Positions 1-7,204 of a stretch of DNA of 64,000 nt are shown here, piece by piece (positions within the stretch are counted from its first letter, which is position 1; each line of letters opens with the position of its first letter). Source of the stretch: JACQAP01 sp035548375. GTDB lineage: Bacteria; Pseudomonadota; Gammaproteobacteria; Burkholderiales; JACQAP01. The position numbers were made by a program, and so were the translations under genes. The notes below the pieces were generated by a model. That model was not told the DNA's origin and searched no databases. It worked only from the letters and a program-made list of their open reading frames with translations. The stretch lies in NCBI GenBank assembly GCA_035548375.1, contig DASZTG010000060.1, forward strand, positions 17,524 through 81,523. Direction: 5' to 3'.

Positions 1-269
1 CCACCGTGACGGAAGGGGAAGCGGCCGCGCGCCTGCGCGAGGCCGACCTCGAGCGCCACCTTGCCAATCCGCAAGGCGGCACTACGGAAACCAAGCCCGC
101 ACCGCCTCCGCAGCAGCAGGCCGTGCCGGCACCCGCGCCCGCGGCGCCCAAGGGCGATGAAAAGCCTGCCGACGACGGCACGCCGCCGGACATCGTCTCG
201 AAGAACGACTACCAGCTGAACCAGGCGCTGAATCTCTTGAAGGGCCTGCAGATCATCGGCAAGCGCTAG
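1..269 (+). CDS. S41 carboxy-terminal processing protease, C-terminal end (partial)
   Basis: Only the last ~88 codons are present; the reading frame runs in from before the window. The tail has a Pro/Ala/Gln-rich linker (about residues 30-60 of what is visible) followed by a conserved end, DYQLNQALNLLKGLQ. This layout is typical of proteobacterial CtpA/Prc-type periplasmic serine proteases, whose extreme C-terminus reads 'D.QL..AL..L..L'. The PDZ domain and the catalytic Ser/Lys lie upstream and cannot be seen. The assignment therefore rests only on the tail pattern. Confidence 0.6.
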   Translation, partial: TVTEGEAAARLREADLERHLANPQGGTTETKPAPPPQQQAVPAPAPAAPKGDEKPADDGTPPDIVSKNDYQLNQALNLLKGLQIIGKR

Positions 270-295
270 GCTCCGGCAGCAATCGCATAAACCAT

Positions 296-322
296 GGAAG
301 GCCCGCCCCGCGCGGGCCTTCC
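296..322 (+). terminator. GC-rich hairpin after the protease gene
   Basis: An 11-bp perfect stem (296-306 with 312-322) and 5-nt loop lie 27 bp after the protease stop codon and before moeB. There is no T-run after the stem, so it is either a weak or Rho-assisted terminator or simply a stable 3' end structure. Confidence 0.4.
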
Positions 323-372
323 GCATCAGACGATTCGGATTTCGGCCCGGGCGACCACATTCGAGCAACGTG

Positions 373-1161
373 ATGGATGACGACCAGCTACTGCGTTACA
401 GCCGCCATATTTTGCTGCCCGAGATCGGCATCGACGGCCAGCAGAAGCTGCTTGGCGCGCATGCGCTTATCATCGGCGCCGGCGGCCTGGGCGCACCGGT
501 AGCGCTGTATCTCGCGGCGAGTGGCGTGTCACGGTTGACGATCTGCGACGACGACGACGTCGACCTCACGAACCTGCAGCGCCAGGTCGTGCACTTCACG
601 GATTCCATCGGCCAGCCCAAGGTCGAGTCCGCCAGGCGCACACTGGCGCGCATCAATCCGCAAATCGAAGTCGCCGCCGTCGCGGAGCGCGTTGCCGGCG
701 AAAAGCTGGAGCAGCTGGTCGCTTCCGCGGACGTGGTGATCGACTGCACCGACAACTTCGCCACCCGGCATGCGATCAACCGCGCCTGCGTGCGATTTTC
801 CAGGCCGCTGGTGTCGGGTGCTGCGATCCGATTCGACGGACAGGTCGCCGTGTTCGACCTTCGGCGCGCGGACAGCCCCTGCTATCACTGCCTGTTTCCG
901 GAAGCAGGCGACCACGAGGAAATGCGATGCGCGGTCATGGGCGTCTTTGCCCCGCTCGTCGGCATCATCGGTTCGACCCAGGCGGCGGAGGCATTGAAGC
1001 TGCTGATGGAACTGGGTCGCGACCTGACCGGAAGGCTGCTGCTGCTGGACGCGCTGTCCATGGAGTGGCGCAGCGTGAAGCTGAAGAAGGATCCCCAGTG
1101 CGCCGTGTGCAGCGCCGGCAACACCGCCCAGCGCGCCGCGGTGCATGCCTGCGCACCGTGA
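373..1161 (+). CDS. moeB: MoeB/ThiF-type adenylyltransferase
   Basis: An E1-like enzyme that adenylates the C-terminal Gly of a small sulfur-carrier protein (MoaD in molybdopterin synthesis, or ThiS). The 262-residue product has the N-terminal RYSRHILLPEIG signature, the nucleotide-binding GAGGLG at residues 35-40, the NLQRQ motif at 67-71, and two zinc CxxC pairs (C170/C173 and C243/C246). C186 in MRCAVMG is a candidate catalytic-type cysteine. It has no rhodanese domain, so it is the short MoeB form. I chose the ATG at 373; a GTG lies directly before it. It stands alone between the upstream protease and convergent minus-strand genes, so MoaD versus ThiS cannot be decided from context. Confidence 0.9.
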   Translation: MDDDQLLRYSRHILLPEIGIDGQQKLLGAHALIIGAGGLGAPVALYLAASGVSRLTICDDDDVDLTNLQRQVVHFTDSIGQPKVESARRTLARINPQIEVAAVAERVAGEKLEQLVASADVVIDCTDNFATRHAINRACVRFSRPLVSGAAIRFDGQVAVFDLRRADSPCYHCLFPEAGDHEEMRCAVMGVFAPLVGIIGSTQAAEALKLLMELGRDLTGRLLLLDALSMEWRSVKLKKDPQCAVCSAGNTAQRAAVHACAP

Positions 1162-1165
1162 CCCC

Positions 1166-1648
1166 CTACTGTTCGCGATACTCCACGCGGGTACGGCCAC
1201 TGCCGGCGGATTCGTAGATCATTTCCTTGCCGGTCACCTGCCTGAGCTTCCAGGCCGCCGCGAACCCTACCGGCATCAGGCTGGGCAAGGTCGACGATTC
1301 GATCTTCGTGTGCAGGTAGCCGTCGCGAACGTTCCAGTTTCCGCTCGCCGTGAAGTAATACACCAGCCTGCCGTTCCTGACCTCGTAATTCGGGCGGTTG
1401 GGCAGGTAGAAATCCGGCGGCACCAGCATGCGCAACTCGCCCTGCCAGTTGACCCTTCCACCTGGCAACAGCGTGAAGTGGGTCTCCACGATGACGTCGT
1501 CGGGCGCGACTTCGCGGGAGCCCCAGGTGCCGACGACGACCTTGGCGAAATCGTCATCCGAGGCGCCGCATCCCGCCACCAGCAGCAACAGCAGCAGGAA
1601 CCGGCGCCAGCCCGACCTCAGACCAGGGCCGGCCACTGCGCGGTCCAC
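1166..1648 (-). CDS. Small predicted lipoprotein of unknown function
   Basis: A 160-residue protein with an Arg-containing N-terminus, a Leu-rich membrane stretch and a lipobox LVAGC with the acylated Cys at about residue 27. The mature part (VVVGTW..., then alternating polar/hydrophobic segments with WQGELRM and LVYYF) looks like a small beta-rich domain. I do not recognise a named family. The start is GTG at 1648, inside the 3' end of slmA (31-bp overlap), which suggests translational coupling. Its stop lies 4 bp from the moeB stop on the other strand. Confidence 0.65.
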   Translation of the reverse strand: MDRAVAGPGLRSGWRRFLLLLLLVAGCGASDDDFAKVVVGTWGSREVAPDDVIVETHFTLLPGGRVNWQGELRMLVPPDFYLPNRPNYEVRNGRLVYYFTASGNWNVRDGYLHTKIESSTLPSLMPVGFAAAWKLRQVTGKEMIYESAGSGRTRVEYREQ

Positions 1649-2190
1649 TGATCCATCGGATCGCGCCGGAATCCGCTCTTGGCGAACTGGTGCCAGCGGC
1701 CCACGACGAACGCGATCATGAGGTTCGCCTGCGCCGCGGTGTCGGTCGATTCAGGTATCTGCTTTTCCGACATCGCGAAGCGCAGCGATTGCTTCAGCGT
1801 GGATTCGAGGCGGTCGTGCAACTGGTTGATGCGCGCCTGCAAGCGCTCGTCTTCGTTGACCAGTGCGTCGCCGATCAGCACGCGCGTCATGCCGGGATTC
1901 TTCTTCGCGAAGCCGAGCAGCGCGGCGATGATCGCCTCAAGCTGCTTGAGGCCGCTCGCTTCGTCGGCGGTGATCTTGTTGACCAGGCCGAACAGCGTCT
2001 GCTCGATGAACTCGATCAGGCCCTCGAACATCTGCGCCTTGCTGGCGAAATGCCTATACAGCGCGGCTTCCGACACGTCCAGCCTTGCCGCCAGCGCCGC
2101 CGTGGTGATTTTCTCCCCCTTGGGATTCTCGAGCATGCTCGCAAGGGTCTGCAGGATCTGCAGCTTGCGTTCTCCCGGCTTCGTCGGCAT
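1618..2190 (-). CDS. slmA: Nucleoid occlusion factor SlmA (TetR family)
   Basis: A 190-residue TetR-like protein. The N-terminal DNA-binding domain begins PGERKLQILQTLASMLE and has a helix-turn-helix at about residues 28-50 (TTAALAARLDVSEAALYRHF). The C-terminal half is helical and ends with WHQFAKSGFRRDP, a characteristic SlmA segment. SlmA binds chromosomal sites and inhibits FtsZ assembly over the nucleoid. In many betaproteobacteria it follows argB and a pyrimidine 5'-nucleotidase, as here. Confidence 0.93.
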   Translation of the reverse strand: MPTKPGERKLQILQTLASMLENPKGEKITTAALAARLDVSEAALYRHFASKAQMFEGLIEFIEQTLFGLVNKITADEASGLKQLEAIIAALLGFAKKNPGMTRVLIGDALVNEDERLQARINQLHDRLESTLKQSLRFAMSEKQIPESTDTAAQANLMIAFVVGRWHQFAKSGFRRDPMDQWTAQWPALV

Positions 2191-2262
2191 GGGGGCTCTG
2201 GATGGAAGTGGGAACGGGCGAAGGGTGGTCCGGACGACAAGGTTACCCGAACGGCGGGCAAT

Positions 2263-2928
2263 TTAACACGCGCCCCGCAGGCGGTGCAGGAGCCGGGGAA
2301 GTCGAAACAGGTGTCGAACGCTCGCATCCACCCACGCCGGCGCGCACCCCGAGGCGCCGACCCAGACCGTCGTCATGCCCAGGCGCCTCGCGGTATGCAG
2401 GTTCTCCAGGCTGTCCTCCACCATTATGCATCGCGATGCCACGAGGCGGTGCTCGCGCATGAGCCGCAGGAATCCATGCGCCTGCGGCTTCGGGCGGAAC
2501 CGCGTCCGTTCGATCGAAAACACGTCGTCGAACAGGTCGCGCACGCCGAGCACGCCGAGCACGAGCTCGATGTAGTGCGCGGGCGCGTTGGAGAACACGA
2601 ATTTGCGTCCCGGCAATCGGCGCAGCACGTGGCGAAGCCCCCGGCGTCCAACCACCATTTTCGAGATGTCCGGAAAGCGGTGCGTCTCCTGCAGGAAATG
2701 CGCGGGATCGACGTCGTGGTGGCGGATCAGTCCCAGCAGCGTCGCGCCATAGCGCCGCCAGTAGGCATCGCGCAGGTGGTTGGCGCTCTGCTCGTCGACG
2801 CCGAGGTGCCTGGCGACGTACTCGGTCATCGACCGGTTGATGTGCGGAAAGATGTGCGGATCCGCATCGTGCAGCGTGTTGTCCAGGTCGAAGATCCAGA
2901 CCCTGCTCCCGCCGGATTCGGAATGCAT
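2263..2928 (-). CDS. Pyrimidine 5'-nucleotidase (HAD superfamily)
   Basis: A 221-residue haloacid-dehalogenase-fold phosphatase. Motif I is FDLDNTL near residue 13, motif II is FSNAPAHY, and the C-terminal motif is VEDSLENLHTARRLGM. The pattern and length match the SDT1/pyrimidine 5'-nucleotidase group, which dephosphorylates UMP/CMP-type nucleotides. I chose the ATG at 2928. The frame stays open much farther upstream through argB, but that part is a shadow. It starts 14 bp after the argB stop and is probably cotranscribed with argB and slmA. Confidence 0.88.
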   Translation of the reverse strand: MHSESGGSRVWIFDLDNTLHDADPHIFPHINRSMTEYVARHLGVDEQSANHLRDAYWRRYGATLLGLIRHHDVDPAHFLQETHRFPDISKMVVGRRGLRHVLRRLPGRKFVFSNAPAHYIELVLGVLGVRDLFDDVFSIERTRFRPKPQAHGFLRLMREHRLVASRCIMVEDSLENLHTARRLGMTTVWVGASGCAPAWVDASVRHLFRLPRLLHRLRGAC

Positions 2929-2942
2929 GAGCGCGATGCGCG

Positions 2943-3830
2943 CTAGCGGTTGCGGATCAGCGTCCCAACACCCTGGTCGGTCAGCACTTCCAGCAGCAGC
3001 GCGTGCTCGACGCGGCCGTCGATGATGTGCACGCTGCGCACGCCGCTCTTGGCGGCGTCCAGCGCCGAGCCGATCTTCGGCAGCATGCCGCCGCTGATGG
3101 TGCCGTCGGCGAACAGGTCGTCCACCTGCTTCGGCGTGAGGCCGGTCAGCAGCTTGCCATTCTTGTCCAGCACGCCCGGGGTATTGGTCAGCAGGATGAG
3201 CTTTTCCGCGTGCAGGATTTCCGCCAGCTTGCCGGCCACCAGGTCCGCGTTGATGTTGTAGGACTCGCCATCCTCCCCCACGCCGATGGGTGCCACGACC
3301 GGGATGAACTCGCGGCTTTCCAGCAGGGAGATCACCTCCGGGTCGATGCTCTGGATTTCGCCGACCTGGCCGATGTCGAGCATGTCGGCGGCGTCGTCCT
3401 TGTTCGGCAACATCATTTTCTTGGCGCGAATGAACGAACCGTCCTTGCCGGTGAGCCCGATCGCGCGGCCACCGTTCTGGTTGATGAGGTTGACGATCTC
3501 CTTGTTGACCAGGCCGCCGAGGACCATCTCCACCACGTCCATGGTTTCGCGGTCGGTCACCCGCATGCCCTGGATGAATTCGCCTTTCTTGCCGATGCGC
3601 TTCAACATGTCGTCGATCTGCGGGCCGCCGCCGTGGACGACCACCGGATCCATGCCGACCAGCTTGAGCAGCACCACGTCGCGGGCGAAGGAGTGTTTCA
3701 GGTTCTCGTCCGTCATGGCATTGCCGCCGTACTTCACGACGATGGTCTTGCCGTGGAAGCGGCGGATGTAAGGCAGCGCCTCGGCCAGGACTTGCGCCTT
3801 CTGCGCGACTTCGTTGGCGGACAGGGACAT
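2943..3830 (-). CDS. argB: Acetylglutamate kinase
   Basis: Phosphorylates N-acetylglutamate, the second step of arginine synthesis, in the cytoplasm. The 295-residue protein has the amino-acid-kinase motifs VVKYGGNAM (K33) and VVHGGGPQ (66-70), the N-acetylglutamate region GLVNKEIVNLINQNGG, and the C-terminal GGMLPK segment. The family-conserved N-terminus MSLSANEV fixes the start at 3830; a longer upstream frame passes through the intergenic terminator and is unlikely. The N-terminal helix before the catalytic core is typical of the arginine-sensitive (feedback-inhibited) type; that regulation is inferred from family knowledge. Confidence 0.96.
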   Translation of the reverse strand: MSLSANEVAQKAQVLAEALPYIRRFHGKTIVVKYGGNAMTDENLKHSFARDVVLLKLVGMDPVVVHGGGPQIDDMLKRIGKKGEFIQGMRVTDRETMDVVEMVLGGLVNKEIVNLINQNGGRAIGLTGKDGSFIRAKKMMLPNKDDAADMLDIGQVGEIQSIDPEVISLLESREFIPVVAPIGVGEDGESYNINADLVAGKLAEILHAEKLILLTNTPGVLDKNGKLLTGLTPKQVDDLFADGTISGGMLPKIGSALDAAKSGVRSVHIIDGRVEHALLLEVLTDQGVGTLIRNR

Positions 3831-3891
3831 GGGGCACCGGCTGCGTTGGGGTGGCGCGAATTTTAACCGACCGGCCTGCGGCCCCACCACC

Positions 3892-3919
3892 AAAGAAAAA
3901 GGGCGGCAAGATGCCGCCC
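3892..3919 (-). terminator. Rho-independent terminator of hsp20
   Basis: On the minus strand a perfect 8-bp GC stem (3901-3919, 3-nt loop) is followed at once by a T-rich tract (complement of 3892-3900). It lies 24 bp after the hsp20 stop and 61 bp before the argB start, so it separates the two minus-strand transcripts. Confidence 0.85.
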
Positions 3920-3942
3920 TTCATCGTGGAACCGGGTGGTGC

Positions 3943-4365
3943 TTACTGGATCGTCAACTTCTTGGCGGATTCCGCGGCCTTCTTCGGCAATCGCAGTTCC
4001 AGCACGCCATCGGCGTATTTGGCCTCGGCGGCGGCTTCGTCGACGTCCTGCGCCAGGCTGAACGCACGATAGACCTTGCCGTAATAGCGCTCGGATCGCA
4101 GCGACTTCTCGCCTTTTTCCTGCACCCGGTTCTTGATTTCCGCGGTCACGGTCACCTGGTTGCCGTCGATGGTGACGTTGATGTCTTCCTTCTTCACGCC
4201 GGGGACCTCGGCATGCACGACGTAGGCGCCGTCTTCCTCGGTGACATCCATGCGGAACTGCGCGGCGGGCGCGGGCGTGTCAACGGAGACCGGGCGCACG
4301 AGGAAGCCCTTGAAAAAATCGTCGAACGGATCGCTGAACGGGGTATAGCGGGACAGGCTTGCCAT
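3943..4365 (-). CDS. Small heat-shock protein (Hsp20/alpha-crystallin)
   Basis: A 140-residue ATP-independent holdase. The short N-terminal arm (SRYTPFSDPFDDFFKGF) is followed by an alpha-crystallin domain at about 45-135, with VPGVKKEDINVTI, the RSERYYGKVYRAFSL strand region and the final GVLELRLPK. The chosen ATG at 4365 has a strong AAGGAG-type site 6-9 bases upstream. An upstream in-frame ATG at 4407 lacks one. A sigma-32-like promoter lies upstream and a clean terminator downstream, so this is a monocistronic heat-shock gene. Confidence 0.93.
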   Translation of the reverse strand: MASLSRYTPFSDPFDDFFKGFLVRPVSVDTPAPAAQFRMDVTEEDGAYVVHAEVPGVKKEDINVTIDGNQVTVTAEIKNRVQEKGEKSLRSERYYGKVYRAFSLAQDVDEAAAEAKYADGVLELRLPKKAAESAKKLTIQ

Positions 4366-4693
4366 GATTTCTCTCCTTGAAAATGAGTGCGGGCTTTCTT
4401 CGCCCATGTCGCGAAAGTAGGCCCGCCATGCGCGGTTTCAAGGGGATTTTTTTGATCCAACCGGCCTTGAGTTCCTGGAATCCAGCCACTAGATACGCGG
4501 GCTTGCCCGAGGCCAGCACCTCCACCTCCGCCACTGCGGCAGGCACGCCAGCCATGGTCCTCCCGCCACCCTGCCGACGAATTAAGTCACGCCTGCGTGC
4601 ATCCAGATTCCGGATCACGTCGTAGTTTCTTGTGCGGCGGGCAGGACCGGCCGCAATCGCGATCATCGTCAACCTTTCGGAAGGAGCAGGGAC
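4366..4693. other. Intergenic region between hsp20 and bufA2
   Basis: This 328-bp divergent spacer has no convincing coding frame. Its left third holds the hsp20 leader and sigma-32-like promoter. A T7 run sits at about 4447-4453. The right end has the AAGGAG ribosome-binding site of bufA2 (4681-4686, 7 bases before the ATG). I could not pick out a confident promoter or metal-responsive operator for bufA2. Confidence 0.6.
4414..4442 (-). promoter_or_regulatory. Candidate sigma-32 (heat-shock) promoter for hsp20
   Basis: On the minus strand CTTGAAA (4442-4436) matches the sigma-32 -35 consensus exactly. After a 14-nt spacer, CCTACTTT (4421-4414) matches the -10 consensus CCCCATTT at five of eight positions. 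The -10 ends about 49 bp before the hsp20 ATG. Confidence 0.5.
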
Positions 4694-4948
4694 ATGGAAA
4701 GCAAGAAGCTATTGGGCATGGCCGTCGCGGCCTCGGCGGCGGCGCTGTTCGTCGCAGGGTGTGCGAACATGGGCGGCAGCAGCGGCGGCAGCGAGGCAAA
4801 GGTCGCCTGCAACGGCGGCAACGCCTGCAAGGGCCAGAGCGAATGCAAGACCGGTGCGAGCTCGTGCAAGGGACAGAATGCATGCAAGGGACAGGGCTTC
4901 GTCAGCCTGACCCCGGAAGAATGCAAGAAGGCCGGCGGCCGCGTGTAA
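4694..4948 (+). CDS. bufA2: Bufferin-type metallophore precursor (BufA2 family)
   Basis: An 84-residue exported peptide with seven cysteines (23, 39, 45, 51, 58, 64, 77). The N-terminus is a signal peptide. The body has repeated CxGxxxC/CKGQ units, then the family-typical ending CKGQGFVSLTPEECKKAGG. Bufferins are ribosomally made copper-binding peptides in which MNIO enzymes (BufB) convert cysteines to thiooxazole-type groups. The next two genes encode exactly that enzyme and its partner. Unusually, the signal peptide ends in a lipobox-like LFVAGC (Cys23), so the product may be a lipoprotein. Start ATG has a strong AAGGAG site. Confidence 0.85.
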   Translation: MESKKLLGMAVAASAAALFVAGCANMGGSSGGSEAKVACNGGNACKGQSECKTGASSCKGQNACKGQGFVSLTPEECKKAGGRV

Positions 4949-5015
4949 TGCCGCCAGGGCGGGCAACCCGGACCAAGGGATTGCCCGCCGGTCCAATGCC
5001 CTGGAGGAATGAAGC

Positions 5016-5852
5016 GTGACGACGGAACTGGGATTCGGGCTCGGCCTGCGAACGGACCACTACGAGGCCATCCTCGAGTCGCGCCCGCGTGTCGACTGGT
5101 TCGAGGCGCTCACCGAGAACTACCTTGTACCCGGCGGCAAGCCGCTGCACTACCTCGACCGCATTCGCGCCGACTATCCCGTGGTCCTGCACGGCGTATC
5201 GCTGTCGATCGGCAGCGCGGACCCGCTGGACCGCGACTACCTCGAGGCCCTGAAGGCGCTGGCCGCGCGCGTGCAGCCGGCGTGGATTTCGGATCATTTG
5301 TGCTGGACCGGCGTGGCGGGCAGGAACCTGCACGACCTGTTTCCCATTCCCTATACGGAGGAGGCTATCGACCATGTCGCCTCCCGCGTGCGCGAGGTCC
5401 AGGACTTCCTCGGCCGCCGCATCCTGCTGGAGAACGTCTCCAGCTACGTCACCTTCCGCTCGTCGGCCCTGAGCGAATGGGAGTTCCTGTCGGAAATCGC
5501 GCGCCGCGCCGACTGCGACATCCTGCTCGACGTGAACAACATCTACGTGAGCGCGTTCAACCACGGCTTCGATGCGCTGGATTTCCTGGACGGCGTCGAG
5601 CCGGATCGCGTGCGCCAGATCCACCTGGCCGGACACAACAACTGCGGCACGCACATCATCGATACCCACGACGCCGACATCGTCGATCCGGTGTGGGACC
5701 TGTACGCCCAGGCGGTTCGCCGTTTCGGCAAGGTGGCGACCATGATCGAGCGCGACGACCATATCCCGCCTCTGGCCGACCTGGTGGCAGAGCTCGGACG
5801 CGCGCGCACCGTTGCCGCAGGCGCCTTACCAGCAAAATCGAAGGCCGCATGA
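5016..5852 (+). CDS. bufB: MNIO-family (DUF692) bufferin maturase
   Basis: A 278-residue TIM-barrel enzyme of the multinuclear non-heme iron-dependent oxidase family, which modifies cysteines in the precursor peptide. Metal-ligand and active-site segments can be seen along the chain: LHGVSLSIGS, ISDHLCW, LLENVSSY, LLDVNNIYVSAFNHG, IHLAGHNNC, DTHDADI and the C-terminal MIERDD. The start is GTG at 5016 with GGAGG 8 bases upstream. It lies 67 bp after bufA2 and its stop overlaps the bufC start (ATGA), so bufABC is one operon. The precursor-modification role comes from family knowledge and context. Confidence 0.92.
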   Translation: MTTELGFGLGLRTDHYEAILESRPRVDWFEALTENYLVPGGKPLHYLDRIRADYPVVLHGVSLSIGSADPLDRDYLEALKALAARVQPAWISDHLCWTGVAGRNLHDLFPIPYTEEAIDHVASRVREVQDFLGRRILLENVSSYVTFRSSALSEWEFLSEIARRADCDILLDVNNIYVSAFNHGFDALDFLDGVEPDRVRQIHLAGHNNCGTHIIDTHDADIVDPVWDLYAQAVRRFGKVATMIERDDHIPPLADLVAELGRARTVAAGALPAKSKAA

Positions 5853-6634
5853 GCAAGCTGGCCGCCATCGAATCCCGATTCCAGGAAAACGTCCTGTCCG
5901 GGAATCCAGCAATCCTCGCCGAAATCGGGGGCAGGGACGACGGCTTTCGCGACGAGCGGCTTGCGATCTATCGAAACGCCTACCGGCTGAGGCTGGCCGA
6001 AGTCCTCGGCAATGATTATGGCGTGCTCCACACCTGTCTCGGCGACGAGGCCTTCGAGGCCCTGGCGCAGGATTATCTGGGTGCGCATCCCTCCACGTTT
6101 CGCAACGTCCGCTGGTTCGGCGGCAGGCTGGCGGATTTCATCGAAGGCAATCCGCGTTACGCCGCGCATCCCGAACTGGGCGAACTCGCACGCTTCGAAT
6201 GGGCGCTTGGCCTGGCCTTCGATTCGCAGGACGAGGGGTTTGTGCGTTTCGAAGACGTCGCCGCTGTACCGCCCGAAGCCTGGGTCGACTTGCGATTCCG
6301 GCCGCATCCGAGCCTGCAAACCCTGCGGATGCGCAGCAATGCCGTGGCCATCTGGAAGGCGATCACGGACGAGCAACCGGTTCCCGAGCCGGTCGTTGCG
6401 CCCGAGTCGGTGACCTGGGCGGTATGGCGCAAGCAGCTTTCGCCATTTTTTCGGTCGGTCGAGGCCGACGAAGCCTGGGCACTGCAGGCCATGGTTTCGC
6501 AGGCAAGCTTCGGCGAGCTTTGCGCCGGCATGTGCGAGTGGATCGCCGAAGACCAGGCCGCCGCCCGCGCGGCGGGATTGCTGCGCGGCTGGGTCGAGGA
6601 AGGCTGGATTGCGCAGTTACGTCTGTCCGCCTGA
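5849..6634 (+). CDS. bufC: BufC/HvfC-type partner protein (DUF2063)
   Basis: A 261-residue protein beginning with the DUF2063 domain (RFQENVLSG, then LAIYRNAYRLRLAEVLGNDY and FRNVRWFGGRLADFI, about residues 10-110), followed by a less conserved C-terminal part. In bufferin and related MNIO operons this protein pairs with the DUF692 enzyme and is thought to bring the precursor peptide to it. It overlaps the bufB stop by 4 bp. The longer open frame upstream is a shadow of bufB. No metal-binding residue can be assigned from sequence alone. Confidence 0.9.
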   Translation: MSKLAAIESRFQENVLSGNPAILAEIGGRDDGFRDERLAIYRNAYRLRLAEVLGNDYGVLHTCLGDEAFEALAQDYLGAHPSTFRNVRWFGGRLADFIEGNPRYAAHPELGELARFEWALGLAFDSQDEGFVRFEDVAAVPPEAWVDLRFRPHPSLQTLRMRSNAVAIWKAITDEQPVPEPVVAPESVTWAVWRKQLSPFFRSVEADEAWALQAMVSQASFGELCAGMCEWIAEDQAAARAAGLLRGWVEEGWIAQLRLSA

Positions 6635-6651
6635 AGGCGGGCGACGTCCAC

Positions 6652-7122
6652 TCAGTGCATGTCGTGGCCGCTGGCCATGCCCGCGTCGCGATCCCGGATC
6701 AGGGCTTCGACCGGAATCCGGTGCTGGATTTTCGCCGCATCCTCGACCACGAGCTCGAGCTTGAGCTTCTGCCCTTCGACCAGGGAATTCTTGAGGTCGA
6801 AGAGCATGACGTGGTAGCCGCCGGGCCTGAGCTTGACCGTTTTGCCCGCGGGCAGCGCGAGAAAGGGCACGGCTCGCATGCGCATCATGCCCTTCTCCAT
6901 TTTCATCTGGTGCACTTCCGCGGTTTCCGCGGCGGCCGTGCGAATGGCGACCAGGCGCAGCGGCTCGCTCGCAACCAGGTCCATGTAGACGCCGCCGACG
7001 CTTTGCCCGGGCACGGTCGCGCGCGACCACGGATCGACCACTTTCACGAGTTCCGCAGCGTGCACGGAGCCGGCAAAGACAAATGCAACCCAGGCGAGGA
7101 AGTTCGGCGCGAATCGGATCAT
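6652..7122 (-). CDS. Periplasmic PCu(A)C copper chaperone
   Basis: A 156-residue exported protein with a cleavable signal peptide (about 1-22, ending SVHAA). The copper-site spacing is exact: H71, ten residues, M82, twenty-one residues, H104-x-M106, i.e. the H-X10-M-X21-H-X-M motif of PCu(A)C proteins, which carry Cu(I) in the periplasm and deliver it to cytochrome oxidase. The C-terminal tail MASGHDMH adds further possible Cu ligands. The gene converges on bufC with a 17-bp gap, so copper chaperone and copper-binding bufferin sit side by side. I chose the ATG at 7122, directly before the signal peptide. Confidence 0.92.
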   Translation of the reverse strand: MIRFAPNFLAWVAFVFAGSVHAAELVKVVDPWSRATVPGQSVGGVYMDLVASEPLRLVAIRTAAAETAEVHQMKMEKGMMRMRAVPFLALPAGKTVKLRPGGYHVMLFDLKNSLVEGQKLKLELVVEDAAKIQHRIPVEALIRDRDAGMASGHDMH

Positions 7123-7184
7123 GGCGGTCAGCGCGCATTGTTCCAGACGCGGCCGCATGCGGCAATCGGCGCGGACCCCTCCTG

Positions 7185-7190
7185 TATAAT
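7185..7190 (+). promoter_or_regulatory. Perfect -10 element upstream of dacA
   Basis: TATAAT at 7185-7190 lies 14 bp before the dacA ATG. The hexamer expected 17 bp upstream matches the -35 consensus poorly. If used, it would give a leader of only about 7-9 nt, and no Shine-Dalgarno sequence is visible before the ATG. Confidence 0.5.
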
Positions 7191-7204
7191 TCCGCGTCCG
7201 CAGA

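Noticed and set aside
1690..2946. Long plus-strand open frame opposite slmA and the nucleotidase
   Set aside because: Low-complexity Arg/Ala/His-rich translation typical of high-GC antisense frames; both genes on the other strand have clear families.
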